Assembly: GCA_964036315.1 (NCBI GenBank)
Contig: OZ038508.1
Span: forward strand, 52,330,949 to 52,394,948
DNA from: Acanthosepion esculentum
Lineage: Eukaryota; Mollusca; Cephalopoda; Sepiida; Sepiidae
Length of the DNA: 64,000 nucleotides
Reading direction: 5' to 3'
The notes under the pieces were generated by a model, which ran no database searches, was not told the origin of the DNA, and worked only from the letters and a program-made list of their open reading frames with translations. Positions within the stretch are counted from its first letter, which is position 1. Every line of letters starts with the position of its first letter. Of the stretch, positions 45,570-55,378 are shown in pieces. A program made the position numbers and the translations under genes.

Positions 45570-48210
45570 CAGGGTGTATCAAAAATACTTTTGCAAACTT
45601 TGGGGTGGGTTCCTCACACCAAAATAAGGACAAAAGTTCATATAAACATGTCTGCAAATCCTTTGTTTTTCAGTTATTAAGTTTAAAGTTTACAGTAGAT
45701 GCTGTTAAATGTACAATTGAAAAATTCTTTTACAACCAATTGGAGTGGGTTCCTGACACAAAAACAAGGTAAAATGTCCATATAAACATATGTCCAAAAG
45801 GCCATCATTGCACCTCAACACAGCAACTCATAACAAAAGTTCAAAATGTCCTCCACTTGCTTCTGCACAGGCATGCACCCGTCATATCATTGACTGGTGG
45901 ACCTTTTTGAAATACTCCCACACAGTGTCAAATGGTTTTTCAGGCCCCCATGACACATTGATGAAGCATTTCTGCATTATTAATGCCTGATGCATAAACT
46001 AATTGTTTTAGGTGGCCCCACAGATAAAAATCTCAAGGATTGAGGTTGGAGGAACATGCAATCCATGGAACCAGTCCTCCCCTATCTATCCATCTTTTAG
46101 ATGTCAGCCAGTGCATCACAATGTGACTAAATGTACTAGAGCCCCATCATGCATGAACCACATGCATCTTCAGATTAAGAGGTACATCTTCTTGCAGGTC
46201 TGCAAGTGTGTTTGAAATAAAGCCTCCTATAAGATGTGCTGGGAGAACATATGTACCTACCAGGCAGTTACCTATAATTCCAGCCCACACATTAATTGTA
46301 AACTGATGCTGGAGTTTAGTTTGTATTTTACTATGGGGATTGTGTAAATTTGTTATACCATCTCTTCCAAATGTTTCCTCATCTGCAAACAAGGCTGAAG
46401 AGATAAACAACGGATTGGCAGTTTGTGCAATAAACTATTGGCAAAAGATATCCAGTAGTGAGTGATAAGAAGGTGAAAGGCCCTGCGCAAGTTGCAAATG
46501 ATACAGCTACAAGAGCTTCTCTTGAAGTACTCTCCATGCAGTATTATGAGATGTACAACATGCTAGGGCCACTTGACATGTGTTGATACTGGGATCATCT
46601 CCGACAGCCTGTAGAATGTGTTCTTTGTGGTCAGGTATACAAATAGATCTCCGTCTTCCTCGATCTCTAGTTTGTGGTGCCACAAATCCTGTCTCAGCAA
46701 TGCAATAATAAACAGCAGCAACAGTTGGATAACTCAGGTAACTTCAGTCTGGAAACACAATCTGATACAGCCATGCAATCTTGCATCCATTTGCATGACC
46801 ATATGTAAAACTCATATCTGCCTGCTCATCATATGAATATCCTGCCATTGTTAAACAAAACACTTCTCAATTAACTCACTACTACACACATTAAGCGTTG
46901 AAAACAGACTAGCCACAAATGTACATGAATGACAAATGTAACCCAGTCTACATGGCAACACAATACCATCTACTGTAAACTTTCTTTAAACTTATTAACT
47001 CAAAAATGAAGGATTTGTGGACATATGTTTATATGAAATTTTGTCCTTGTTTTGGTGTGAGGAACCCGCCCCAAAAGTTTGTAAAAGTATTTTTGATACA
47101 CCCTGTATATACTTCCCAGAGTTAAATCAAGTAAACAAGGAGAGGTGCTTTGTTGTAGAGTAAAGGTTAACAAGCAGGTTATTACTATTGAATTGTGACT
47201 TTGATTCTAACTTTGTGTCCCTTACTTTTGGCCTTGTGCTATAATCAAGGTGAGTTGCTTAAATAATAAGTTTTAAGAATTTCAAGCAAAAATAATTGAA
47301 ATAGTAACATTGCATTTCATTTGAACCATTAATTGCACATACCTTAGAGCAGAGGTTCTCAACCAGGGGTAAATTTACCCCTAGGGGGTAAAAAATTATA
47401 TAGTCGGGGGTAAATAATTGAAGTACCTGATAATTTAAAAAATAATTCAATTAAATTTAATTTTGTAAAATGAGAGAGATCTACTAATACAGCGGATAAA
47501 ATGAATAATTTTTTATTAATGACTACAAACGTTAATAAAAATACTGAATTTTATACAGGGTACTAACTTATACTAAAAAATTAGTAGATTAGTACTAAAT
47601 AAGAAATCAGTATTTTGAATGTCACTTAGTATTTTTTTTTAGTCACAGTATTTTGACTAAAAAAAACCCTTAGTATTTTGAATGAAAAAATCATTCATTC
47701 ATTTAGTCACAAAATTGTACATCAATGCTTTATGATGGCTATGAATTTTTTGTATGGGAGTAGGGGGTAAATGGAGAAATACATAAAGCCGAGGGGGTCA
47801 ATGATGGAGGAAAGGTTGAGAATGGCTGCCTTAGAGGGTTGTTGGTGCAACAGATGTCACAGGTATTTCAATGAATGTTTTCTGTCTGGTGACCCTTGTT
47901 TGCTTACTATTTTTGAATAAGTTATCTTGGCTCTACATTTGTCTTTGTTTTAATGTGTGTCTGTATGAGAGGCATTTTAAAGCTTCATAGCTTTATGAAA
48001 AGCATAAGTGCTTAATGACTATTAATTTCTATATTCAAAACACCCTACTGACTTGAAGTATTTGTATTTCTCATGAGTTAGTAATACATACCAAATATAC
48101 TCCTATAAAAATAAAGGAGTTTTGCAATATGGCAGCATACAAGCATTGATTTGATTTTTCCTTTTATTTCTTTACAGATAATGAAGAGGATCAAAGAAGT
48201 TGACTTGTAG
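41969..48210 (+). CDS. 3' exons of an unrecognised gene encoding a charged, coiled-coil-like tail
   Basis: Four plus-strand exons join without breaking frame: 41969-42063, 43873-43969, 44355-44385 and 48178-48210, ending in TAG. Acceptors are TTTATTTAG, CTCTTGCAG, AATACAG and TTCTTTACAG. Donors are GTAAAT, GTAAGT and GTAAGT. The 31-bp third exon is a microexon; without it, exon 2 to exon 4 hits a stop at once, which supports it. The product tail begins LSAAEEKINVIQEET, continues through EIKTPEYQVNFGGKKDI and SIDTNLIDEDELKTV, and ends KRIKEVDL: 86 residues, Glu/Lys-rich and helical in look at its start. The first exon needs two bases from an earlier exon, so 5' exons are missing. I do not recognise the family. 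The last intron (3.8 kb) holds a Tc1/mariner element and a hAT MITE. Confidence 0.7.
42286..42640 (+). mobile_element. 5S-tRNA chimeric SINE, copy 4
   Basis: Nearly complete: the 5S-like head 42286-42408 (ATGGCCATATCCCATTGAGA, AAGTTAAGTAACATCGAGCC, GAATACCAGGTGCTGTAAGC), tRNA-like body (GTGGTGTAATGGATAATAGC, GAGTTCAAATTC) and tail. It abuts an inverted copy tail to tail. Confidence 0.8.
42615..42664. repeat. 50-bp perfect palindrome at the SINE-SINE junction
   Basis: CTAAAAATATTTTCTGGCTT plus TAAAT is followed at once by its exact reverse complement. It is formed by the fused 3' ends of SINE copies 4 and 5. Confidence 0.95.
42641..42842 (-). mobile_element. 5S-tRNA chimeric SINE, copy 5, inverted and internally deleted
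   Basis: On the minus strand it reads 5S-like head, then tRNA-like body, then jumps directly to the terminal AATATTTTCTGGCTTTAAAT block, lacking the middle of the tail. Together with copy 4 it forms a large inverted repeat in an intron. Confidence 0.8.
43590..43640. other. TATTTATAG motif shared by three sites
   Basis: GTGAGAA...ATATCA...TATTTATAG at 43600-43630 resembles 1755-1785 (GTGAGAATATCATTACC, TATTTATAG) and 62850-62862 (TATTTATAGCC). It may be the TATA region of an LTR family. Evidence is short motifs only. Confidence 0.2.
45260..45297. repeat. (TA)n-(GA)n microsatellite
   Basis: TA run ending in a short GAGAGA tract. Confidence 0.9.
45536..45565. repeat. (TA)n microsatellite at a transposon target
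   Basis: TA run ending 5 bp before the transposon at 45570, which inserted at a TA. Confidence 0.9.
45570..47105 (-). mobile_element. Tc1/mariner-superfamily transposon with long inverted ends
   Basis: The left end CAGGGTGTATCAAAAATACT and right end AGTATTTTTGATACACCCTG are exact complements. The similarity continues for ~65 bp (TTGGGGTGGGTTCCTCACAC and its partner) and recurs further in, near AAATCCTT. TA flanks both sides (45568-45569 and 47106-47107). Length 1536 bp. A decayed DDE transposase lies inside on the minus strand. Confidence 0.9.
46030..46860 (-). pseudogene. DDE transposase of the 45570-47105 element, decayed
   Basis: Minus-strand frames read DEQADMSFTYGHANG at the N-terminus, then APQTRDRGRRRSICIPDHKE, then FADEETFGRDGITNLHN, FTINVWAGIIGNCLVGTYVL, NLKMHVVHA and WIDRGGLVPWIACSSNLNP with DFYLWGHLKQLVY. 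This order matches the IS630/Tc1/mariner transposases with a W(P/I)..SPDL.P.D(F/Y).LWG ending. The expected aspartate region after HVV (QHDGAPAH type) is lost, and stops occur. Confidence 0.8.
47350..47828. mobile_element. 479-bp hAT MITE with perfect 8-bp target-site duplication
   Basis: CAGAGGTTCTCAACC at the left and GGTTGAGAATGGCTG at the right form near-perfect inverted ends. Both sides carry CCTTAGAG (47342-47349 and 47829-47836). The element is non-coding and lies in the last intron of the plus-strand gene. The intact duplication suggests a recent insertion. Confidence 0.9.
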
Positions 48211-48488
48211 GAAAAACATTTCCAACCATCAAATCTGACCAGAAGTATCTCTGAAATTAATACATGTCAATCTATATGGGGTTTGAATTGTGAACTAATG
48301 AAGAACACACATTTTTAATTGACAATTGTTATGTAAATGTATGTTAGGTTCTTTGAAAAGTAATATCGCATTTAAAATATGCATGTCAACCAATCAAAGT
48401 CAACCAAAATCAAGGTTAATTACTATATAGATTGAGCTTTCTATCTGTTCTGTCAGACTAGTTATCATTCATTGTTTCTGGTAACCCC

Positions 48489-48866
48489 ATGGGAGGCAAA
48501 GACTTGAATGAATGTCATATTCGTCATTGCATGCTGTATGAATTTCATCGAGGCAGTAATGCAACACGTACAACAAAAAATATTTGTGCTGTATACCCAG
48601 GTGCGATGACTGTGCGTAAATGTCAGCGATGGTTTAGCAAATTCAAAAAGGGTGACTATGATCTTTCTGATAAACCTCGCTCTGGAAGGCCAACCATTTT
48701 GGATAATGATCTTTTAAAGGCATCTGTTGAAGCTAATCCTTGTCAAAGTACAAGAGATTTAGCACGAAGATACAATGCATCATGTTCAACTATACATGAA
48801 CACCTCAAGCAGATTGGAAAGGTATCTAAGGAGAGAATTTGGGTTCCCTATGATGAACTCACTTAA
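48489..48866 (+). pseudogene. Mariner transposase, N-terminal DNA-binding half
   Basis: A 125-codon frame from ATG carries the paired helix-turn-helix region of mariner transposases: YEFHRGSNATRTTKNI, QRWFSKFKKGDYDLSDKPRS, GRPTILDNDLLKASVE and STRDLARRYNASCSTIHEHL, ending KERIWVPYDELT before a stop. In full mariners this continues as WVPHEL into the catalytic core. Here the stop and a frameshift (continued near 48885 as SLLTRNEI) break it. The first catalytic motif region reads GNKNWI where GDEKWI is expected, so the aspartate is lost. Confidence 0.85.
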
Positions 48867-48974
48867 AAATTGGATGAAGCATTCAGTCATTTGGAACAGT
48901 CTTCTAACCAGGAATGAAATCTTCACTTTTCTCTTCCAGGAAACAAGAATTGGATATTGTATGTTTATAATAAA

Positions 48975-49250
48975 CTTAGGGCACATAATGAAGAAAGAGG
49001 GCTTTGAAAATTTGATACTCACAGGATCGATTGAAAGCAAGAGGGACAGCAGAAATCAGTGCATAATCTACCTGGTGAGCTTGAGTATATGGATGTCCGA
49101 ACAGGATTTAGGAGAAGTAGTAAAAAGACAAAATTTATTAAGAGCTACAAAGGGCAGGAAATTGTGGAGAACCAACATCCAGAAGGGACATGACACATAG
49201 AAGAAGAAACAGTAATTACCAAACTGTCAAAATAAGCTCAACACTGAAAT
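48975..49250 (+). pseudogene. LINE ORF2 C-terminal tail inserted in the mariner
   Basis: From 48976 the frame reads LGHIMKKEGFENLILTGSI, then SIWMSEQDLGEVVKRQNLL and RATKGRKLWR, ending HDT and a stop at 49198-49200. This is the typical C-terminus of non-LTR ORF2 proteins (GHIMR.EGLENL.LTG.IEGKR...). It begins in the middle of the mariner catalytic region. Confidence 0.75.
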
Positions 49251-49379
49251 CAGGGCTTCATTCACAGGAGGTTTTGCTATGCATCCAATAAAATAATCGA
49301 TTGGGAATTACTGTATTTGGAGAGAAACCAGCATCATATACTGTTGAGCATATCCCTGATCCATTAGACGAGAAATGAA

Positions 49380-49440
49380 TAGCTCTGGTGAATAGAAAAG
49401 ATTTTATCCCCCAGCATGACAATGCAAGGATTCCCTCAGC
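49380..49440 (+). pseudogene. Mariner transposase, second catalytic block
   Basis: LVNRKDFIPQHDNAR matches the mariner block LVNRKGV.FHQDNARPH with its catalytic aspartate. It lies downstream of the LINE insertion and in line with the N-terminal half at 48489. Confidence 0.7.
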
Positions 49441-49609
49441 AAATAAAGCGAGGAGAAAGTAGTCTTGAAACTAGAAAATTTTTATACCCTTCAAAGAAAC
49501 ATCACTTCATGTCTCACAGCTTTCTTTTAGTAGAAAGCAAAAAGTTTTTAGGCAGGTTAAAGAAAAATTGTCTTTAGTTGGTCTACTGTAATTGCTGATA
49601 ATGGCAATT

Positions 49610-49985
49610 ATCTTTTCATAATTCTGCTTGTCTCTCCCTTTGTTAGCACGACCGTTACGCCCTGCCAATACCTCATAAATAATGGACTATTCTGTTTTGG
49701 TCACGTGAAAAGATGTCTCAGAGATCCTACTTGGTTTCAGTGAGAAAACAAAAGTAAGAAGAGAAGATAAGTCTTTTAAATAATGACCAGCATTCATATT
49801 TATGATTTATTATAGTAATATTCTGTTCTCAAGCTCAAATATTTAATGCTGCGATAGGGGAATTTCTATGAATATTTTATTGTCGTAGGACTCTACATGA
49901 GCTTGTTCAATCATTAACTTAAGACTTAAGACTCATCAGAAAATTCAAATAGGAAAACTGTGAAATTTTCATGGCTATTTCTAGT
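49610..49985 (+). repeat. Dispersed repeat nested in the mariner
   Basis: Matches 40290-40870 (CTTGTCTCTCCCTTTGTTAG, GCCCTGCCAATACCTCATAA, ACTTGGTTTCAGTGA, then CATCAGAAA and AATAGGAAAACT). It lies between the mariner catalytic block and its right end. Confidence 0.7.
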
Positions 49986-50107
49986 AAATAATAATATAAT
50001 TCAATTATATTTGCATCTATTTTATCTTGAAAATGTGATATTACTTTCCAAAGAACCCAATAATTTTGTTAAAAAACATGATGAGATATAAAGTCATGAT
50101 TTCTCTT

Positions 50108-51140
50108 GTTTTTGTCTCAGATATAAAATATTTTAAAAATATTTATTTAAATAAAAATGCAACACTTATCTGTCTTTCTGTTAATTTATAATTGACATAA
50201 GTCAAATGAGAAACAAAAAAGTAAAACTTTTAATGATTTGGAAGTATCTGTTTTTGTTTTATTTACAAAGAAGTTAAAAATTGGCAAATCAGATTACTTC
50301 ATTGGACAAGCTAGAATATTAGGGAGTATTATATTCTGATTGCTGATTCTTCAAGGGCAAGGTCATTTATAGTTTCTAAAAAACAATTGTTAGGTTCATC
50401 TTCCAGCAAGGGTTCAACACTTAATATATAGTGGCATGGGGCTTAGGGGTTAAAGTAAACAGTTGATTTACCTATGCCAAGAAGATTAATGGAGGATGAT
50501 AATGACAAGGATAAGGAATTCATTCAAGAATTTACATGCTTTTACAAGTAGTGTCAGTAGCTCGTTTCAGGAAAATAAATCAGAATTCTTAAAGTTCATA
50601 GTTTTAACATTTGTTATGAAGAGGAAATGTTCATACAACAGATTAAATGATCTGACACAAAATAATATTAAAAAATGTTTAAGACAAAGGTAAGAGAGTT
50701 TGTTGCTTTGAAGGGATATATGGTTGCATATGTTCAAAAGTAGATGAAGAGAGATTGTTTGAAATAATTAGCTTTCTTGGATTGTTGAGAAAAAATTCTT
50801 TGAAGTACTGCATGCTGGTTAGAGGCCAATAATTGGTGAATAATTTTACACTGGCAAGTACTTCAACGCTGATCATGAGGAACAGACGAAACCTTTCACA
50901 TAACCTCAGACACTTTATTGATTAATATTTCTCCTCCTTTTATATCAAAAAGAATTTTCTGTAGGCTCACATTATTTCCTCCTTCTTCTTGGCTCTCTGG
51001 CTAATTTCTGTGAAGGCTAGGTTTTCATTGGTCCCAAAAACTTTTTACATAGGCTCACAGATTTCTTTCTTTTTTCTCCAGTCCTCCAAATTTGTAGGGA
51101 CTAGGTGAAGGAAGTTATCATTATTTTGCACTCACTACAA
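50108..51140 (+). repeat. ~1 kb dispersed repeat, copy 2
   Basis: Aligned copy of 13120-14152 from TTTGTCTCAGATATAAAATA to TTTTGCACTCACTAC. It starts ~48 bp after the mariner right end. Confidence 0.75.
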
Positions 51141-51359
51141 ATAAATATCTATGGTGATTTCATGCTTTAATCTTTCAATGGATTATCATGAGCATAGGTA
51201 CTTTTATTATACTATATTCTTTGTTCGTAATATCATGAATTAACTTGTTTATAAAAGAACATTTGATTTTTGATGAAACCAAAGATATTTGGGCAGCCTG
51301 TTACATTATAAGGTAAGAACAAGTCTATATTTGAATTTTTGTGATGAGGAATTATCATT

Positions 51360-51560
51360 ATCATATACCTTTACCTTTGGACTAGTATACTCATCTTGGT
51401 TGTTACACTGTTTTGGATGTTGTACCGTCTGCCTTTTTTCAGGTGTCTTGTATTCAGTAGCAATCTCAGAATTTTGAACAGAACTCTTTATTACATTCAT
51501 TAGCTAGCTTGTTCTCATTCTGCTTTCAAGGCTTATGGGATATTTTGTATCAATGCACTC
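51360..51560 (-). repeat. Repeat family B, diverged copy
   Basis: On the plus strand: TTGGATGTTGTACCGTCTGC, TTTTTTCAGGTGTCTTG, TTCTCATTCTGCTTTC and GGATATTTTG, the complement of family B blocks in order. Confidence 0.6.
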
Positions 51561-51789
51561 CAATCACCTTTGTGGCATTTGTCCAAGAGACACATGGTCA
51601 TGGTGGATTGAAGTGTTAGTTAAAATATATCTGGTTTCTTAGCAGATCTGAGTACAATCCCAAGATTGGATAGTACAGAAAAGTCATATAATCTGATTCA
51701 GTGGGAGAAATTCTCCACACTTTGTATTTTTAAAGTACTGGGCACTCAAAACAAGTTTCAACATTCTTCAACTAATTTTTGTCTGAATT

Positions 51790-52010
51790 TCTGGGATGAG
51801 GAGTTATCATTGTTTACACTATTTATACTCAGACTATTGTCCTTATCATTGTTGCTTTTATCACAACGTTTTGGCCATTGTGCCCTCCTGCTTTCCTCAA
51901 GTGTATATCGATCTGGGTAACCTACAAGGTTTTCCAAACTGAACCTTTTATTTAATCTACTGGAGTAGACTTCTCATTCTACATGTCTAGGGATATCTAG
52001 TTTTACTGTA
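51790..52010 (-). repeat. Repeat family B, second copy in the cluster
   Basis: GACTATTGTCCTTATCATTG, TTTTGGCCATTGTGCCCTCC, AGTGTATATCGATCTGGGTA and CATGTCTAGGGATATCTAG match 11080-11240 in the same orientation. Confidence 0.7.
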
Positions 52011-52091
52011 TTCAATAAGTGAAAAATGTATAAAAATTGTGAAAGATTACATAAAAGGTAATATATTTTTGAATTGGACAATGTCCGACAA

Positions 52092-52290
52092 TTTATTTTA
52101 AAGACATTTATGATATGTTTAACATTCTTTTTCTAGATACAAGTATTTAAGCAAATGCTCTGTTTTATAATAAACAGTATTTACTCGGTAAATGTTATTT
52201 AATACTGTTTATTATAAAACAGAGCATTTGCTTAAATACTTGTATCTATAAAAAGAACGTTAAACATATCATAAATGTCTTTAAAATAAA
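52092..52290. mobile_element. 199-bp near-perfect hairpin (fold-back element)
   Basis: Arms 52092-52181 and 52201-52290 are 90 bp each and complementary except at two positions, around a 19-bp loop. A 10-bp AAAAGGTAAT occurs before (about 52053) and at the end (about 52287). Such recent-looking long palindromes are typical of fold-back MITEs. If transcribed it would form a long double-stranded stem. Confidence 0.9.
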
Positions 52291-52299
52291 AGGTAATCA

Positions 52300-53460
52300 A
52301 TGAATTTTACACCATTTGTTAAGTCATAATTAATAAAAAAATAGATAAAAGTGTATATACTGCTGGGCAGAAATTATAAGACAAAATGTTTAAAATTTGC
52401 ATTGTTTATTGAAAACCATGCTAAAAATACTGCACTATATAACATATTAATCATAATGTAGCTAAATTGTTCAGCATAATTTCCCTTTGAAGTAAATAAC
52501 GGTCTTAGATGATGGCACAATAATTTAGTAATAATGTGCTTTGCTTCTTGTCCATATACAATTTACAAAGCTTTAGTAGTTAATTTAACTGCTCTTTCCA
52601 CACCTTGCAAATGTGTAGGTAAATTCAACTCCAATGATATTCCATTCATTAGAACCTCTTGCAGTTCATATTAGAAAAACCTTTTGCAAGTACAGGTTCA
52701 CAATTTCTATTTTATGAGAAGTTAATCAAATTTTACCAGTGTGTTACTTCAGAATTGATGAATGTAATTTTTTAATCTCTTTAGTGGTTTGCTATTTCTG
52801 AAACAAAAAATATTTTTATTGGAAAATTTTCCTATACTTGGCTATATCTATGTGATATAATTTGAATTAAATTTTAAAATTAGTCTTGTAAATTGACATA
52901 ACTAATTAAGTATGAATAAATGTTTGCTTATCTAAGTGACAATTTTTTATAGCCTCTTCTCACATCTCCAAATCACTTGACTTCAATACTGAGAAAAGAA
53001 TATTTTCTGGAAGCAAAGAATTGTGCTGTAAATTTTGTAATACAATATTTTGTAGTACAGACGACTGTTGCTTTATTCTCTGGATCATGTTGAAGATATA
53101 CAATTGGTTATGGAATTTATTATCCCTTTTATTTTCAAACCAACTAACTGCATATATTTCAATTATAAATTTTATAAGGCTGTACTAGAAGTCTTTCACT
53201 GATCAATGGAATGAAATTCCAATGCTTCAGTTTTTAACCTAAAGTTAATCTTTAATCTCATTTCCTCAAAAAATGGTACTGATTTGGAAAGTATTTTGTG
53301 TCGTTATTTATCATGTCAGACCCAAGCTTTCAAACTGAGTACAATAGCACAGTTCCAAAATCAATCTGCCCTATTACTCAATAATTTTACAATATCGTAT
53401 TTCTCTTTCAAGATTATTTTCTTATAACCCTTGACAATACTTATATAACTGAAAAAATAA
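52300..53460. other. AT-rich interval, nothing recognised
   Basis: About 1.2 kb with only short frames and no terminal repeats or homopolymer-tailed elements that I can define. Confidence 0.5.
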
Positions 53461-53951
53461 TATCAATAATTATCAGGCCTGTTTCCAGAGTGATTTTAGG
53501 AAGGGGGAAGTAGCCATTTATGTCAGGGAACGATTACAAGTAAGAATTTGCACCCTAAAATTAGATCCTATCAGTTTCACAGGAGGAGCCAAATGGGCCA
53601 AAAAGGGGCTTCAATTATTATATATATTTATTTTAAATATAATGAACAACTCTCAAGTTGTATAATAAAATCTCACATCACCAAATAATTATTGTGAATA
53701 TTTTTTGAGTTAATATATTTATTATACAGGGTGTGGCAAAAATACCTCCCACATTTTAAAGGTTAATAATAAAAAACTAAGGAAATTGTTTTGTTCTACA
53801 AAACATGATAAGTAGTCAAATTCTGTCTGTCTCTTAGTTTACACATTATATCTCTTTACTTAACATATGCAAATAGGTACAATCCTATTTACCAATCCAC
53901 TACACCTCCCTGAAACGAAGAGACTTAATGCCTTTGGTTGATGTTGAACTT

Positions 53952-54260
53952 CTACAACCTCTTTCCTCCTCTCCCTGATTGAAGTTTTTGTCCTGTACTT
54001 TTTAATGTTCTTTGTCTCATTTCATCTTCCATGTCTGAATCACTCCTGCTATCATTCATAGGCTTATCTTCTGTCGCATTGTCCTGATCTGAAGAACTCA
54101 TCCTTTTTTCTCTTTCAAGCTCTTCTTCCATCACAACATCTTCCTCTTCAATTCTGGGTCTTAACTGGTCAGAATGGGCTATTAGGTTTTTTCTTTTCTT
54201 TGATATAATGGCCATGTTATGTCCCCTTTGCATGATGAAATTAGCTCTCTCAGGACTCAT
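53952..54260 (-). CDS. Acidic, Ser/Glu/Asp-rich ORF inside the TIR element
   Basis: A 102-codon minus-strand frame from ATG to stop reads MSPERANFIMQRGHNMA, then IISKKRKNLIAHSDQL, then an acidic run (EEEDVVMEEELEREKRMSSS, DSRSDSDMEDEMRQR) and a Gly/Arg end. No transposase motif is visible. It may be a captured host gene fragment or part of an unusual transposon protein. Coding status is uncertain. Confidence 0.35.
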   Translation of the reverse strand: MSPERANFIMQRGHNMAIISKKRKNLIAHSDQLRPRIEEEDVVMEEELEREKRMSSSDQDNATEDKPMNDSRSDSDMEDEMRQRTLKSTGQKLQSGRGGKRL

Positions 54261-54569
54261 TACTTTGTTTTCTTATACCACAGTAACTACTATTTAAAAA
54301 AATGTTTCACTGTTGTTTAAGCAAAGAGGTACACTTTTTATGCATTTGTCTTTTAAAATGACATCTTCAGAGGCAATTTTTTAATTTTCCATCACCTGGA
54401 AGTTAGAGCGCTTCAAGGTTTTCCAGGTAGTTTTCCTTTAAGCACTGAACCTGTCGCTTTGAAATTTTCAACCCATAATAGTATTGATTTTGTATCTGGA
54501 ACAGCATCATTCCGATATAACATGAAATGAGCACAAAAAGCTCTGTTTTTTGTTTTTTTGTTTTTTAAG

Positions 54570-54890
54570 CTAATCACCCCAAGCAAGGTTGGAAGCCACT
54601 AGCATGCAAGGGGTTACAGAAGGTTTGGAGGAAGAGCAGATAGGAGTGGTAAAGGAGGGGATGTGGAGAAAGATTGTGGATCGATCAAGGCAAGGGGGTT
54701 ACAGAAGATTTGGAGCGAGAGCAGATAGGAATGAAAGGTGAAAGGATGTGGAGAAGGGAATTGGATAGATCAAGGCAACTGGAGATGTCGATTGACGTTA
54801 CACTTAAATAGTTGGAGATTGTATTTGTCAGGGAAACAGGAATAAGGAAGGGAGTTCCACAGGCGAGATGTGCAAGACATGCAATTACAG
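54570..54890 (+). repeat. Dispersed repeat family R, diverged copy with local duplication
   Basis: AAGCAAGGTTGGAAGCCACT, GCATGCAAGGGGTTACAGAA and GTTCCACAGGCGAGATGTGC match family R at 27741. The GGGGTTACAGAAG...GATTTGGAG block occurs twice. Confidence 0.6.
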
Positions 54891-55378
54891 ATTCACCAGT
54901 CTTAAAAAAAAACATTTCAACAGCAAATGCACAGCATCCATGTCATGATAGGAACTGATGGTATCTGAGAAAAATATTAAAGACATTAGCTAGATGAAGA
55001 CACCATTGCCACTTGCCTAAGTTCACTATCACCAGACCTGTGACAGTTTAAAATGTGGGAGGTATTTCTGTCGCACCCTGTATAAGCATATCCTGAAACT
55101 TTTTAATACTAATTTTATTTTATAATCATTATTTTGATTCTGAATGAAGAAACTAATATTTTCTATTCATAATTTATTCACATTATTTTTAAAAAATTAA
55201 ACAGAATTTCTTCTATTCATTTTGCCATAAAATAGATTTTATTATTTTTTTAAATATAACATATTTACCAGATGATTCTTCAAATATAAATTCTCATCTG
55301 TCTATATTTCTGAGATGAGGTATTGTAACTATTTACACTATTTACATCATTTGACTTGATTAAGGACTGTGTACACCT

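Larger units (their letters stand above)
48344..50060 (+). mobile_element. Mariner element, both ends present, with nested insertions
   Basis: The left end TTAGGTTCTTTGAAAAGTAA and the right-end complement TTACTTTCCAAAGAACCCAA are the mariner terminal pattern (TTAGGTTNNNNNAAAAGTAAT type). TA follows the right end. The span is ~1.7 kb against ~1.3 kb for a normal mariner; the excess is a LINE tail (about 48975-49250) and a dispersed repeat (49610-49985). The left end sits 134 bp after the stop of the plus-strand gene. Confidence 0.85.
53727..55080 (-). mobile_element. 1354-bp TIR element with TA target site and an acidic open frame
   Basis: Left CAGGGTGTGGCAAAAATACC and right GGTATTTCTGTCGCACCCTG are inverted ends with three mismatches; the match extends through CTCCCACATTTTAAA. 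TA flanks both ends (53725-53726 and 55081-55082). The ends resemble those at 45570, but the inside carries no recognisable transposase. It contains an acidic frame (53952-54260) and a family R fragment (54570-54890). Confidence 0.85.

Noticed and set aside
48775..49200. 141-codon ORF as one gene
   Set aside because: Its first part is out-of-frame mariner sequence and its second part a LINE ORF2 tail; the join is an insertion boundary.
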